Below, in pieces: positions 1-8,694 of a stretch of DNA of 64,000 nt; position 1 is the stretch's first letter, and the number at the start of each line of letters is the position of its first letter. The translations under genes and the position numbers were made by a program. The notes beneath the pieces were generated by a model. That model was not told the origin of the DNA. It was given only the letters and a program-made list of their open reading frames with translations, and did not search any database. Origin of the DNA: Oscillospiraceae bacterium (GTDB taxonomy: Bacteria > Bacillota > Clostridia > Oscillospirales > Acutalibacteraceae); the NCBI GenBank assembly GCA_022508805.1, contig JAFLUM010000001.1, positions 1-64,000 on the forward strand. The letters are read 5' to 3'.

Positions 1-1699
1 GCTCTGTACGGCAAAGACCGATACCCTCAGCGCCAAGCTCTCTTGCCTTCTTAGCATCGGCAGGAGTATCAGCATTTGTGCGGACCTTAAGCTTTCTGTA
101 CTTGTCAGCCCAAGCCATAATTCTGCCGAACTCGCCTGCTATCTGAGCGTCAACAGTGGGGATAATTCCGTCATAAATGTTACCGGTTGAGCCGTCGATT
201 GAAATATAGTCACCCTCGTGGAACTCTTTACCGGCAAGTGTGAACTTTTTGTTTTCTTCATCCATAATGATCTCGCCGCAGCCGGATACACAGCAAGTAC
301 CCATGCCACGTGCAACAACTGCTGCGTGTGATGTCATACCGCCGCGAACGGTAAGGATACCCTGAGCGGCTTTCATACCGGTGATGTCCTCGGGAGAGGT
401 CTCAAGACGAACGAGAACAACCTTCTCGCCCTTAGCGTTCCAAGACTCAGCATCGTCGGCTGTAAATACTACCTTACCGCAAGCAGCTCCGGGAGAAGCT
501 CCAAGACCCTTGCCCATGGGAGTAGCAGTTTTGAGTACTTTAGCGTCAAACTGCGGGTGAAGGAGTGTGTCAAGGTTTCTGGGGTCGATCATTTCAACAG
601 CCTCAGCCTCTGTCTTATGACCCTCGTCAACAAGGTCACAAGCGATCTTCAGAGCAGCCTGAGCCGTTCTCTTACCGTTACGGCACTGGAGCATATAGAG
701 CTTCTTGTTTTCAACAGTGAATTCCATATCCTGCATGTCGTGGTAGTGATTTTCAAGAATATCGCATACCTTAATGAACTCAGCGTATGCTTCGGGGAAT
801 TCTTTTTCCATCTGAGCGATGGGCATCGGTGTACGAACACCTGCAACAACGTCCTCGCCCTGTGCGTTGATAAGGAACTCACCCATAAGCTTGTTCTCGC
901 CTGTTGCAGGGTCACGGGTAAATGCAACGCCTGTGCCTGATTCGTCGTTAAGGTTACCGAATACCATCGGCATTACGTTAACTGCTGTACCCCAAGAATA
1001 GGGAATGTCGTTATCACGGCGATAAACGTTTGCACGGGGGTTGTCCCATGAACGGAAAACAGCCTCGATAGCAAGCTTCAACTGTTGAACGGGATCAGAC
1101 GGGAAATCTTCACCCAGCTGATTTTTATACTCTGCCTTAAACTGCTCTGCAAGCTCTTTAAGGTCAGCGGCAGTAAGCTCAACGTCAAACTTAACGCCCT
1201 TTTCCTCTTTCATTTGGTCGATAAGCTGTTCAAAGTATTTCTTACCGACTTCCATAACAACGTCCGAGAACATCTGAATGAATCTTCTGTATGAGTCATA
1301 GACGAATCTCTCAAACTTAGGATCTGAGTTGCCTGCGATCATTGCAGCAACAACCTCATCATTTAGACCGAGGTTAAGGATGGTATCCATCATACCGGGC
1401 ATTGAAGCACGGGCGCCTGAACGAACGGAAACGAGAAGAGGATTTTTAAGATCGCCGAACTTTTTGCCGTTGATCTCTTCCATCTTTTTAACGCCTTCCA
1501 TAGCCTGAGCCATGATTTCATCATTGATCTGTCTGCCGTCTTCATAGTACTGTGTGCAAGCTTCCGTTGTGATAGTGAAGCCCTGAGGAACCGGAAGACC
1601 GATAGCAGTCATCTCGGCAAGGTTAGCACCTTTACCGCCGAGAAGGTTACGCATGGTCATGTCGCCTTCGCTGAACATATAGACCCATTTGTTTGCCAT
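1..1699 (-). CDS. ppdK: Pyruvate, phosphate dikinase (N-terminal 566 residues; cut by window edge)
   Basis: This enzyme interconverts pyruvate, ATP and phosphate with phosphoenolpyruvate, AMP and pyrophosphate, a cytoplasmic step common in anaerobes using PPi-linked glycolysis. The minus-strand frame opens with MANKWVYMFSEGD and the PPDK N-terminal nucleotide-binding region (GGKGANLAEM, then SVRSGARASMPGMMDT near residue 100). It continues into the phosphohistidine domain, where GGMTSHAAVVARGMG carries the catalytic His at about residue 458. The frame is still open at base 1 (family length is about 870-880 residues), so the PEP/pyruvate-binding barrel lies outside the window. The start is ATG at 1699, preceded by a strong GGAGGT ribosome-binding site and a clear promoter. 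Identification is near certain. Confidence 0.97.
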   Translation of the reverse strand, partial: MANKWVYMFSEGDMTMRNLLGGKGANLAEMTAIGLPVPQGFTITTEACTQYYEDGRQINDEIMAQAMEGVKKMEEINGKKFGDLKNPLLVSVRSGARASMPGMMDTILNLGLNDEVVAAMIAGNSDPKFERFVYDSYRRFIQMFSDVVMEVGKKYFEQLIDQMKEEKGVKFDVELTAADLKELAEQFKAEYKNQLGEDFPSDPVQQLKLAIEAVFRSWDNPRANVYRRDNDIPYSWGTAVNVMPMVFGNLNDESGTGVAFTRDPATGENKLMGEFLINAQGEDVVAGVRTPMPIAQMEKEFPEAYAEFIKVCDILENHYHDMQDMEFTVENKKLYMLQCRNGKRTAQAALKIACDLVDEGHKTEAEAVEMIDPRNLDTLLHPQFDAKVLKTATPMGKGLGASPGAACGKVVFTADDAESWNAKGEKVVLVRLETSPEDITGMKAAQGILTVRGGMTSHAAVVARGMGTCCVSGCGEIIMDEENKKFTLAGKEFHEGDYISIDGSTGNIYDGIIPTVDAQIAGEFGRIMAWADKYRKLKVRTNADTPADAKKARELGAEGIGLCRTE

Positions 1700-1760
1700 A
1701 TTTTTTACCTCCAAAATTTTTTGCAGTTTTTTAAATTAACTGACATAGTTAACCTTTTAA

Positions 1761-1789
1761 AGTATAACAAAATTTCCCACCTATTTCAA
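1761..1789 (-). promoter_or_regulatory. Sigma-A promoter of ppdK
   Basis: Read on the minus strand, a -35 TTGAAA (1784-1789) and a -10 TATACT (1761-1766) are separated by exactly 17 bp. They lie about 60 bp upstream of the ppdK ATG. The spacing and near-consensus boxes make this a good housekeeping promoter. Confidence 0.75.
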
Positions 1790-1814
1790 TAGTTTTTTTC
1801 CTTATTTTTGCCTT

Positions 1815-1973
1815 AGGATTGAAAGAGTCGAACCCAAACCGGTTTTTGTGGGAATATTTCCGCCGATATTGCGTTAAACGCCTTGGCAATATGACGCCCA
1901 TCAAAGAAAGAAAGGACAAAAAGCGTTAAAAAAAGCCGCTGTGGGGCGACTTGGGTTCAACTCTCTCAACCCC
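1815..1973 (-). repeat. Intergenic element with 23-bp terminal inverted repeats
   Basis: Arms at 1815-1837 and 1951-1973 are inverted copies matching at 19 of 23 positions. In a minus-strand RNA all four differences become G-U pairs, so the 23-bp stem would be unbroken. Inside are a short inverted repeat (ATATTGC at 1866-1872 with GCAATAT at 1886-1892) and a minus-strand hairpin plus T-run near 1927-1952 that resembles an intrinsic terminator. There is no transposase and no obvious target duplication. The element lies upstream of the ppdK promoter, so it is not the ppdK leader. It could be a MITE-like insertion or a structured RNA; I cannot tell which. Confidence 0.6.
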
Positions 1974-2077
1974 ATCGTCAAATTAAATAATTATTTTTAA
2001 AAATAGACACTATGTTAATAGACTTTTGTCCGATATTGTGGTATATTTTTAATAGCGATTACTTAGGTGGTGATACC

Positions 2078-4573
2078 ATGGAGCTTTTAAATTATGAAAT
2101 ACTTAACGCCAGCGCGGCGGCGGATAAAAATTCCATACCAATGTTTTCGTGTGAGACTTACCCGTGCTTTATGGATTTGGCGTTCTCTAAAAATATGAGT
2201 ATTTATGACGTTATTACGGTTTTTCCCGATGATGTAGAAGTCGAATATGAAATAATGAGCAGCCTTGACGGTGTTAATTTTTACAGACTCGGAAAGGGCG
2301 GTAAAATAGCACGGTATATAAGGATTTTTATAAAATATTACAGCGGCACTCGCCCGACGGTAAATAATATTGAGGTCATCGGCGAGGACTGCTCTTTTCC
2401 GCAAAAGAAAACAGTCTTCGAAGAGCCTCCCGTATGGGAGAACACCGAATATTCAAAAGAAATCACTGACGAGGATATTATTGCCGATGTAAAAGGAATT
2501 ATCAGCCGTGCAATAGGTGAAAAATACGTTGAGTCCTTTGAGTTTCGGCTTGACAGACGGTTAAAAGAGGACTATTTCACCGTGGAATCCTTACGCGGAA
2601 AAATACGCCTTATATCCAACAGCGGCATCGGTCTTGCAAGCGCCTTTAACTGCTATTTAAAAGAGGTTTGCTCCTGTCACATTTCACGAACCGGCAAGCA
2701 GGTGAAATTACCGCAAAATCTTCCGCAGGTAAACGGTAAAATCGACCGCAGAACCACATATAAATACAGATACGCCTATAACTACTGCACCCACTCCTAC
2801 TCAATGGCATTTTGGGGTGAGGAGGAATGGCAGAAAGAGATAGATTTTCTTGCCATGAACGGCGTAAATCTTGTTATGGACCTGACGGGCACCGAGGAGG
2901 TCTACCGCCGTTTTCTGTCAAAGCTCGGATACCGCTTGAGAGAGATAAAGAACTTTCTTTCGGGGCCGTCGTATTTTGCGTGGAATTTTATGGGAAATTT
3001 ATATTCCGTCGGCGGTCCTGTTCACGACGAATATTTTGCGGAAAAATGTGAATTGGCACGCAAAAATCACCGCCGTATGCAGATTCTCGGAATGGATGTT
3101 ATTTTACAGGCGTATACGGGATTAGTCCCGAATGATATACAGAAAAAGAACCGCGATGTCACGGTTATCAACCAAGGGAAATGGAACGGGTTGGAAAGAC
3201 CGCCGGTAATCAGTCCCGACAGCGTTATGTTTATAAAATTCGCTGAACTGTTTTATGAAAGTCAGCGTGAGGTATTCGGCGATTTGTCGCATTTTTACGC
3301 CGGTGATATATGTCACGAGGGCGGAACCCTTGGCAAGTCAAACGCCAAAGAGGCGTATACGAATATTATGCAAAGTATGCTGTCCTTTGACAAAAAGGCT
3401 GTTTGGGTGCTTCAAAGCTGGGGTGACAACCCCCAAAAGCTTTTTACGAAGGCTATGAAGCCATACCGCGATGAGCATATTCTGATGCTTGATTTATACG
3501 CGGAAAAAGACAGCCGCTCAGAGGGCAGGCTTGCTCCCTTATCAAAATACAACTACCTTTTCGGAATGCTTAACAACTTCGGCGGCAGAAACGGCATCTA
3601 CGGTAATCTTGACGCTTTGCCGAAAAAGATAAAATCTGCATCGTTACAGCCGAATTTTAAGGGTATTGCCCTTACTGCGGAAAGCACCTCGGTAAATCCT
3701 GCCGCCCTCGAGCTATTTTTTTCCTGTGTATGGGAAGATATCACTGACGTTGCTGCTTGGCTTAAAGCCTATGCAGTACGGCGTTACGGCAAGAAAAATG
3801 AAAGCATAGCAAAGAGTATGGAGCTTTTATTGCAAACGGTGTTCTGCGATAAGTATTACTGCATAGGGTCAGTCCCCGCTGAATGCGCACTTTGCTGCCG
3901 TCCCGAAAGCGGAGTGGAAAAAGTATCCTGCCGAGGCAGTACAAAATCGGGATATCCTAAGGCTCAGTTTGACGAGGCTGTGAAGCTGTTTTTAACCGAC
4001 TATGACAAATTCAAGGACAATGAATGCTATATTTATGATTCGGTGGACTTATTACGTCAGGCTCTTGCCGACAGGATAACCGACACCGTTAAAAAAATGG
4101 CATCGTCATATAAATCCAAGGATTATTTTGCCTTTACCGAACATTCTGAAAAGCTTTTAAGCCTTACGGATATGCTTGACAGAGTTCTGCTCAACTGTAA
4201 AGAATTTACACTTGGAAATTATCTTGACAAGGTTCACGAATACGCCGACAAGTTGGATGACTTTACAAAAGAGCTTTATATGATAAACGCAAAGGCGCTG
4301 ATCACCACTTGGTATTCACGCCGTGCCGCCGACGGCAAGGATTATCTGCACGACTATGCTCACCGACAGTGGGGAGACCTTGTAAGCTCATTTTACAAGA
4401 TGAGATGGGAAAAATTCATTGACAAGGTAAAAACCGAGATGGACGGCGGAAAGCCTGCCGATATTGACTGGTTCAAGGTGGAATGGGACTGGGTGCTTGC
4501 AGATACCAATTACACCAAAAAGGTGCGCGAGGACAGCCTTAAAGCCCTCGGAAAGCAGATATTGGATAAATAA
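2078..4573 (+). CDS. Alpha-N-acetylglucosaminidase, GH89 family, cytoplasmic
   Basis: This enzyme removes terminal alpha-linked N-acetylglucosamine. The 831-residue protein shows the NAGLU/GH89 core: an N-terminal beta-rich, discoidin-like region (about 1-110), a NAGLU N-terminal domain, then the catalytic barrel beginning near YAYNYCTHSYSMAFW. The two expected catalytic glutamates are visible as DICHEGG (E414) and LTAEST (E535), 121 residues apart, close to characterised family members. A helical C-terminal domain follows. There is no signal peptide, so it probably acts on imported oligosaccharide. ATG at 2078 is chosen because AGGTGG lies 7 bases upstream; an in-frame ATG at 2012 lacks a ribosome-binding site. 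It is monocistronic with its own terminator. Substrate candidates in gut bacteria are mucin alphaGlcNAc caps and heparan fragments. Confidence 0.92.
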   Translation: MELLNYEILNASAAADKNSIPMFSCETYPCFMDLAFSKNMSIYDVITVFPDDVEVEYEIMSSLDGVNFYRLGKGGKIARYIRIFIKYYSGTRPTVNNIEVIGEDCSFPQKKTVFEEPPVWENTEYSKEITDEDIIADVKGIISRAIGEKYVESFEFRLDRRLKEDYFTVESLRGKIRLISNSGIGLASAFNCYLKEVCSCHISRTGKQVKLPQNLPQVNGKIDRRTTYKYRYAYNYCTHSYSMAFWGEEEWQKEIDFLAMNGVNLVMDLTGTEEVYRRFLSKLGYRLREIKNFLSGPSYFAWNFMGNLYSVGGPVHDEYFAEKCELARKNHRRMQILGMDVILQAYTGLVPNDIQKKNRDVTVINQGKWNGLERPPVISPDSVMFIKFAELFYESQREVFGDLSHFYAGDICHEGGTLGKSNAKEAYTNIMQSMLSFDKKAVWVLQSWGDNPQKLFTKAMKPYRDEHILMLDLYAEKDSRSEGRLAPLSKYNYLFGMLNNFGGRNGIYGNLDALPKKIKSASLQPNFKGIALTAESTSVNPAALELFFSCVWEDITDVAAWLKAYAVRRYGKKNESIAKSMELLLQTVFCDKYYCIGSVPAECALCCRPESGVEKVSCRGSTKSGYPKAQFDEAVKLFLTDYDKFKDNECYIYDSVDLLRQALADRITDTVKKMASSYKSKDYFAFTEHSEKLLSLTDMLDRVLLNCKEFTLGNYLDKVHEYADKLDDFTKELYMINAKALITTWYSRRAADGKDYLHDYAHRQWGDLVSSFYKMRWEKFIDKVKTEMDGGKPADIDWFKVEWDWVLADTNYTKKVREDSLKALGKQILDK

Positions 4574-4585
4574 CAAAAAAATTTG

Positions 4586-4625
4586 GGGGCGCTCTCCGCA
4601 AGGAAAGCGCCCCGAGTTTTCATTT
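4586..4625 (+). terminator. Intrinsic terminator of the GH89 gene
   Basis: A perfect 8-bp stem, GGGGCGCT (4586-4593) with AGCGCCCC (4606-4613), is followed by a T-rich stretch 12 bases after the GH89 stop codon. It could also help end the minus-strand gene at 4678. Confidence 0.75.
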
Positions 4626-4677
4626 TTGTGCATTTTTGGATCGTAGTGCCACGACATGATGCTCGCTATCAATCACA

Positions 4678-5118
4678 TCAAAGCGTGATACGCTCGCTGA
4701 CTTCTTTACAAATTACTTCCAAATCATCACGATTACTATTGAATTTGAAATCATAATTCCCTTCATCAAACATACCGTGTTTTTTCTCAAGCATCTGTTC
4801 CACGGGTTTAGGCAGATTACCATGCATTCTCGTTCTGAAACGTTCCTTTATGCTGTCCAGTTCGGCAACAACAAGAATCCTAATTGCTCCTTCCGGTAAA
4901 AGGGTAACTTGATCTTTTTCTGAAATAACATAGATGATATTTCTGTCGGACATTGCCTGTTTAAGGCTGTCTTTAAACAATGCAGTTGCCTCGCTCTCCG
5001 ATTTTGCCATTCGAAGATAATCCTTACCCGTTATAATTTCAGCCTTGATAGTTTTATTCAATTCATTTGCCAATGTGGATTTCCCGACACAGTTCTCTCC
5101 AATAATTCCTATAACCAT
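4678..5118 (-). CDS. Small P-loop NTPase / nucleotide-kinase-like protein
   Basis: The 146-residue protein begins with MVIGIIGENCVGKSTLANEL, a Walker A loop (GENCVGKST) at the extreme N-terminus. This layout matches AAA/kinase-fold proteins of the cytidylate-, shikimate- or adenylate-kinase type. A hydrophobic strand (IRILVVAEL) and a basic lid-like segment (RFRTRMHGNL) follow, as in small kinases. I do not recognise the substrate. It lies downstream of hslO on the same strand with a 51-bp gap and no terminator between, so co-transcription is possible. A weak AAAGGA lies about 13 bases before the ATG. Family identity is moderately sure; biological role is unknown. Confidence 0.6.
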   Translation of the reverse strand: MVIGIIGENCVGKSTLANELNKTIKAEIITGKDYLRMAKSESEATALFKDSLKQAMSDRNIIYVISEKDQVTLLPEGAIRILVVAELDSIKERFRTRMHGNLPKPVEQMLEKKHGMFDEGNYDFKFNSNRDDLEVICKEVSERITL

Positions 5119-5169
5119 GTTGCTTATTTTAATCCTTTCTATCTAAGCGGTACTTTTTAGTTTTGAATA

Positions 5170-6051
5170 TTATTTTGATGCCTCTTTTAAGAGTTTTAAT
5201 ATATCTTCTCTCGGGAAGATATATTTTTTATTGCAGAAGTGGCAGACGACCTCGGTTTGTTCGTCCTCCGCCATTTCGCGAAGTCCGTCCTCCCCTGCGC
5301 CGATAAGTGCTGCGGTAACGCGTTCCTTGCTGCAATCGCATTTATACTCCACATTTTCACGGTCGAGTACCTGCATTGAGAATTCGGGCAATACGGCCCT
5401 GCCGATATCCTCAGGAGTAAGTCCGTTTGCAAGCATTGTGGTGACAGGCTGAATGTTTTCGAGTCCTTTTTCTACCAGTGAAATTGTGTTTTCGTCGGCG
5501 GTGGGGAGTAGCTGTATTAAAAATCCTCCTGCAAGTAGAACGTCCTTTGTATCTGGGTCTACAAGCACACCGAGAGCACATACAGTCGGAGTCTGTTCAC
5601 TGACAGCATAATATGCGGTAATGTCCTCGGCTATTTCGCCTGATGCTATGGGAATTTGAGCACAATATGGCTCGCGGAGTCCCAAATCCTTTATAACGGT
5701 CAAAAATCCGTCCTTGCCTACGGCACCCGAAACGTCAAGCTTACCCTTATTATTGAGCGGAAGCTCCACATTTCTGTCACCGATATAGCCCTTGACACTG
5801 CCCTTTGAATTACTCACGGCAACTACGGGTGATGCAGGACCGTTGCCGCTGATTTTAAGCGTTAAGGTATCGTTCTCGCCCTTTAAAAGCACACCCATCA
5901 TAGACGCGGCTGTGATAAGCCGACCCAGTGCGGCGGAGCACACCTTTGACGTGCCGTGTATATTCTGCATTTCCTTAACCATTTCCGTAGAATTGAGGGC
6001 AAGCACGTACAGTGTGCCGTCCTCCGATATCATTCTTACAAGCTCGTTCAT
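5170..6051 (-). CDS. hslO: Hsp33 redox-regulated molecular chaperone
   Basis: Hsp33 is a cytoplasmic holdase that is kept inactive by zinc bound to four cysteines. Oxidative unfolding of that site switches it on. The 293-residue protein matches the usual length, with the N-terminal chaperone domain (ALGRLITAASMMGVLLKG) and the C-terminal zinc switch intact: CDC (C238, C240) and CHFC (C270, C273). Its ATG overlaps the stop of the upstream methyltransferase by 4 bp, so the two are translationally coupled. It is the last clear member of the yerC-methyltransferase-hslO operon. An oxidative-stress chaperone fits an anaerobe exposed to air. Confidence 0.95.
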   Translation of the reverse strand: MNELVRMISEDGTLYVLALNSTEMVKEMQNIHGTSKVCSAALGRLITAASMMGVLLKGENDTLTLKISGNGPASPVVAVSNSKGSVKGYIGDRNVELPLNNKGKLDVSGAVGKDGFLTVIKDLGLREPYCAQIPIASGEIAEDITAYYAVSEQTPTVCALGVLVDPDTKDVLLAGGFLIQLLPTADENTISLVEKGLENIQPVTTMLANGLTPEDIGRAVLPEFSMQVLDRENVEYKCDCSKERVTAALIGAGEDGLREMAEDEQTEVVCHFCNKKYIFPREDILKLLKEASK

Positions 6052-6818
6052 TTTATTTCATCCTTATATATAAGCTCAGTCTTTTTTGCGACAACCGTTA
6101 TTCGCTGAGTGGTGTCGGTCACCGCATTGTCTGAATAACCGTCATAACAGCCTAAAACCGTAAATCCGCATTCCCTCAGAATTGAGAGTATCTCGTCGGT
6201 CTCATAGGCATATTCGCAAAAACTCTCGCCGTATCTTGAATACGCACCGTCCTCTTCCTTTATAAAAAAATCAAGGTCGATATCGGTCTTTTTATTTTCA
6301 TCGTCATATGTATTCTGCCAAACGCAGTAAACGTCGTCCATATCGTAAACGAAGGTGTTATCCGCCAAAATATCGCGATGCTTGTGAACGGTGTTGAAAT
6401 CGAATATAAGTATGCCGTTCATATTCATAAAAAGCGATATACGGCGAAATGCCTCACGCACCTTTTCTATACGGTCAAGATGATTGAGAGTATCAAGACA
6501 GCATACGGCACAGTCCACAGTGCCGTATAAGTCAAGCTCCTCAATTTTTTGGCAGAGAAAAAGCGCGGACGAATTTTTTTCGTACTTTTTTTCATTGGCC
6601 TCCGAGAGCATATCCGGGCTTACATCGATCCCGATCACATCATAACCGTTTTCTTCAAGCAAAAATGACAGAGTGCCTGTTCCGCAGCCCAAATCAAGCA
6701 AAAGCCCTCCGTCAACACCGTTAAGGGATAACAGAGAGCAAATTTTGTCGGCAGTTTTTCTGTAATCTACATTTTCGGTAAGAATATCGTATACCGAAGA
6801 AAAAATACCGTAGCTCAT
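6048..6818 (-). CDS. Class I SAM-dependent methyltransferase
   Basis: The 256-residue protein carries the Rossmann-fold SAM-binding motif I as LLLDLGCGTGTLSFLL (about residues 39-54), a motif II acidic residue in VIGIDVSPDML, and later motifs around CAVCCLDTLNHL. This is the YqeM/UbiE-like class often annotated only as a methyltransferase. The substrate is not evident. It overlaps yerC upstream and hslO downstream by 4 bp each, so all three are translated from one transcript. The function of the methylation is unknown. Confidence 0.85.
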   Translation of the reverse strand: MSYGIFSSVYDILTENVDYRKTADKICSLLSLNGVDGGLLLDLGCGTGTLSFLLEENGYDVIGIDVSPDMLSEANEKKYEKNSSALFLCQKIEELDLYGTVDCAVCCLDTLNHLDRIEKVREAFRRISLFMNMNGILIFDFNTVHKHRDILADNTFVYDMDDVYCVWQNTYDDENKKTDIDLDFFIKEEDGAYSRYGESFCEYAYETDEILSILRECGFTVLGCYDGYSDNAVTDTTQRITVVAKKTELIYKDEIK

Positions 6819-7099
6819 TTTTTTACTCTTTCAAATATGCTTTCATATCCGTTACAGCCGTATTGAAGCGAACGGTTCACACGGCTTATGGTCGCGGTGG
6901 AAGCTCCCGTCTCACGCACGATGTCGCTGTAGACACGCTTTTCGGAAAGCATTTTTGCTACCACAATACGCTGTGCCATAGCGTGAAATTCCGCTACAGT
7001 ACAAAGATCCTCAAAAAAATCATAGCACTCATCCGCATTTTTAAGCTGTAAAATACAGTCCACAAGGAAATCTGTATTTTCGTTTTTAACCTTACTCAT
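6815..7099 (-). CDS. YerC/YecD family TrpR-like DNA-binding protein
   Basis: The 94-residue protein has the TrpR-like helix-turn-helix of the Firmicutes YerC family: LSEKRVYSDIVRETGASTATISRVNRSLQYG is the recognition region (about residues 49-80). These small proteins are putative transcription regulators; the B. subtilis relative has no firmly assigned target. The ATG at 7099 has a GGAGG ribosome-binding site and its own promoter (7135-7163). It is the first gene of the operon with the methyltransferase and hslO. Confidence 0.85.
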   Translation of the reverse strand: MSKVKNENTDFLVDCILQLKNADECYDFFEDLCTVAEFHAMAQRIVVAKMLSEKRVYSDIVRETGASTATISRVNRSLQYGCNGYESIFERVKK

Positions 7100-7134
7100 T
7101 CCTTATTGCCTCCAACAATTACATACATATTGGT

Positions 7135-7163
7135 ATTTTAGCATATTAAATGTTGAAAGTAAA
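7135..7163 (-). promoter_or_regulatory. Promoter of the yerC-methyltransferase-hslO operon
   Basis: On the minus strand TTTACT (7158-7163) and TAAAAT (7135-7140) are spaced by 17 bp, about 36 bp upstream of the yerC start. The promoter lies in the 69-bp gap after znuB, separating the two operons. Confidence 0.6.
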
Positions 7164-7168
7164 CCTTT

Positions 7169-7990
7169 TTATGTCCTTTTTTTAATTAATGAGACGGCAG
7201 AAAAAATTATGAATGCAGAAAGATTTACGAGAACTATGCTCGCACCTGCCGGAATATTAAAGGCATATGAGGAAAATATGCCTATAAAAAAGCATACTAC
7301 TGAAACTGCTGCCGAGGACAGTGTGACCGCCTTAAAGCTTTTGAACAGTCGCATTGAGGTCAGTGCAGGGAAAATAATAAGGCTTGAAATTAAAAGCGTG
7401 CCCATTATCCTCATACCGATAACCACCGTCACTGCCGTGAGAACCGCCGTGAGCGAGTTATAAAATCCTACTTTTGTACCCGTTGCCGATGCAAAATCGC
7501 CGTCAAAGGTGATAGCAAATATTCTGTTGTAAAAAACCGCAAAAAGCAGTATAACTGCCGCTGACAGAACAGCGCTGATGATAACATCCGCATTACTCAT
7601 AGCAAAAATACTGCCGAACATATAATTATAAACGTCAGTGTTAAGTCCTGTCGTAAGGGACGCCGCCGTTATACCTATTGCAATGGCACTGCTTGATACA
7701 AGCGCGGTCAAAGCATCACCGCGAAGTCCGCTTTTTTCGCTGAGTCTCAGTAAAAGGAACGCCGCCGTAATGACTACGACCACCGACACAGGCAAGGGCG
7801 CAAGATTCAATGTCGCCGCCACTGCTAAAGCGCCGAAGCCCACGTGAGACAGTCCGTCGCCGATCATTGAATATCTTTTAAGCACCAAAATAACGCCCAG
7901 AAGTGCCGCACAGAGCGAAACGAGTCCGCCGACTATGACTGCCCTTAATATAAACGAATAGGAGAAAAATTCGGTCAACAGATCGGTCAT
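7169..7990 (-). CDS. znuB: Zinc ABC transporter, membrane permease
   Basis: This is the ABC-3 type permease of a high-affinity Zn (possibly Mn) uptake system. The 273-residue protein is almost wholly hydrophobic with about 7-8 membrane segments and the family sequence LVSLCAALLGVILVLKRYSM near the N-terminus, followed by GDGLSHVGFGALA. Its start overlaps the end of the ATPase gene by 4 bp. It is the last gene of the zur-znuA-znuC-znuB unit. ABC-3 permeases cannot be assigned to zinc versus manganese from sequence alone; the His-rich binding protein and linked Fur-type regulator favour zinc. Confidence 0.9.
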   Translation of the reverse strand: MTDLLTEFFSYSFILRAVIVGGLVSLCAALLGVILVLKRYSMIGDGLSHVGFGALAVAATLNLAPLPVSVVVVITAAFLLLRLSEKSGLRGDALTALVSSSAIAIGITAASLTTGLNTDVYNYMFGSIFAMSNADVIISAVLSAAVILLFAVFYNRIFAITFDGDFASATGTKVGFYNSLTAVLTAVTVVIGMRIMGTLLISSLIIFPALTSMRLFKSFKAVTLSSAAVSVVCFFIGIFSSYAFNIPAGASIVLVNLSAFIIFSAVSLIKKRT

Positions 7991-8694
7991 ACCTTATTCC
8001 CTCCCCAAAAGCGCCTGCCGTAGCTACTGTTTATGTATTCGCCGGTTGTGCCGAAAAAGCAATCGTCCGTTCCGATATGCAAAACCTTGGTGCAATCCGT
8101 CACAGCGTGTTCAATGTCGTGGGATACCGTTATGACCGTTATCCCCTTTTCGCGGTTGAGAGCCGATACAGACTTATACAGCTCCGCAGAGGCCAGCACG
8201 TCAAGACCTGCCGTGGGCTCGTCAAGGATAATAAGCTTACCCGAAGCACAAAGGGCACGAGCGAGCAAAGCTCTTTGCTGCTGACCGCCCGAAAGCTCAC
8301 GGTAAGATTTTTTGGCGATTTCCGTTATGCCTAAAAGCTTTATAGCATTTTCCGCTTTCTCTTTGTCGGACTTTGTGTAAAAAGGCAATATTCCCTTTGA
8401 ATTTAAGCATCCCGACATCACCACCTCAAGAACCGATGCAGGAAAATCCCGCTGAACCTCGGTTCGCTGGGGCAGATAACCGATATCCTTTTGTGTAAGT
8501 CCGTCACCGAATTCGATTTTGCCGCCCGATGGATTTTTAAGTCCCAAAATCCCCTTTATCAGCGTGCTTTTGCCCGAACCGTTTTCGCCCATAACGCAAA
8601 GATAATCGCCCTTTGAGACGGAAAACGACAGGTCATTTATAACATTTACGCCGTCGTATGACAGCGTTAACTTTTCACATTTTATAAGGCTCAT
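7987..8694 (-). CDS. znuC: Zinc ABC transporter, ATP-binding protein
   Basis: This ATPase energises the ZnuAB system on the inner face of the membrane. The 235-residue protein contains Walker A GENGSGKST (about 36-44), a Q-loop at LPQRTEV, the ABC signature LSGGQQQRALLARAL (about 139) and Walker B KLIILDEPTAGLD. It is flanked with minimal overlaps by znuA upstream (1 bp) and znuB downstream (4 bp), typical of tightly coupled transporter genes. Confidence 0.95.
   Translation of the reverse strand: MSLIKCEKLTLSYDGVNVINDLSFSVSKGDYLCVMGENGSGKSTLIKGILGLKNPSGGKIEFGDGLTQKDIGYLPQRTEVQRDFPASVLEVVMSGCLNSKGILPFYTKSDKEKAENAIKLLGITEIAKKSYRELSGGQQQRALLARALCASGKLIILDEPTAGLDVLASAELYKSVSALNREKGITVITVSHDIEHAVTDCTKVLHIGTDDCFFGTTGEYINSSYGRRFWGGNKV

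Noticed and set aside
557-940. Plus-strand open frames inside ppdK
   Set aside because: The minus strand encodes conserved PPDK motifs throughout; the opposite frames have no motif or ribosome-binding site.
1821-1837. tRNA T-arm-like sequence (GGTTCGACTC on the minus strand)
   Set aside because: It is one arm of the inverted-repeat element. No acceptor, D or anticodon arm is found around it, so it is not a tRNA.
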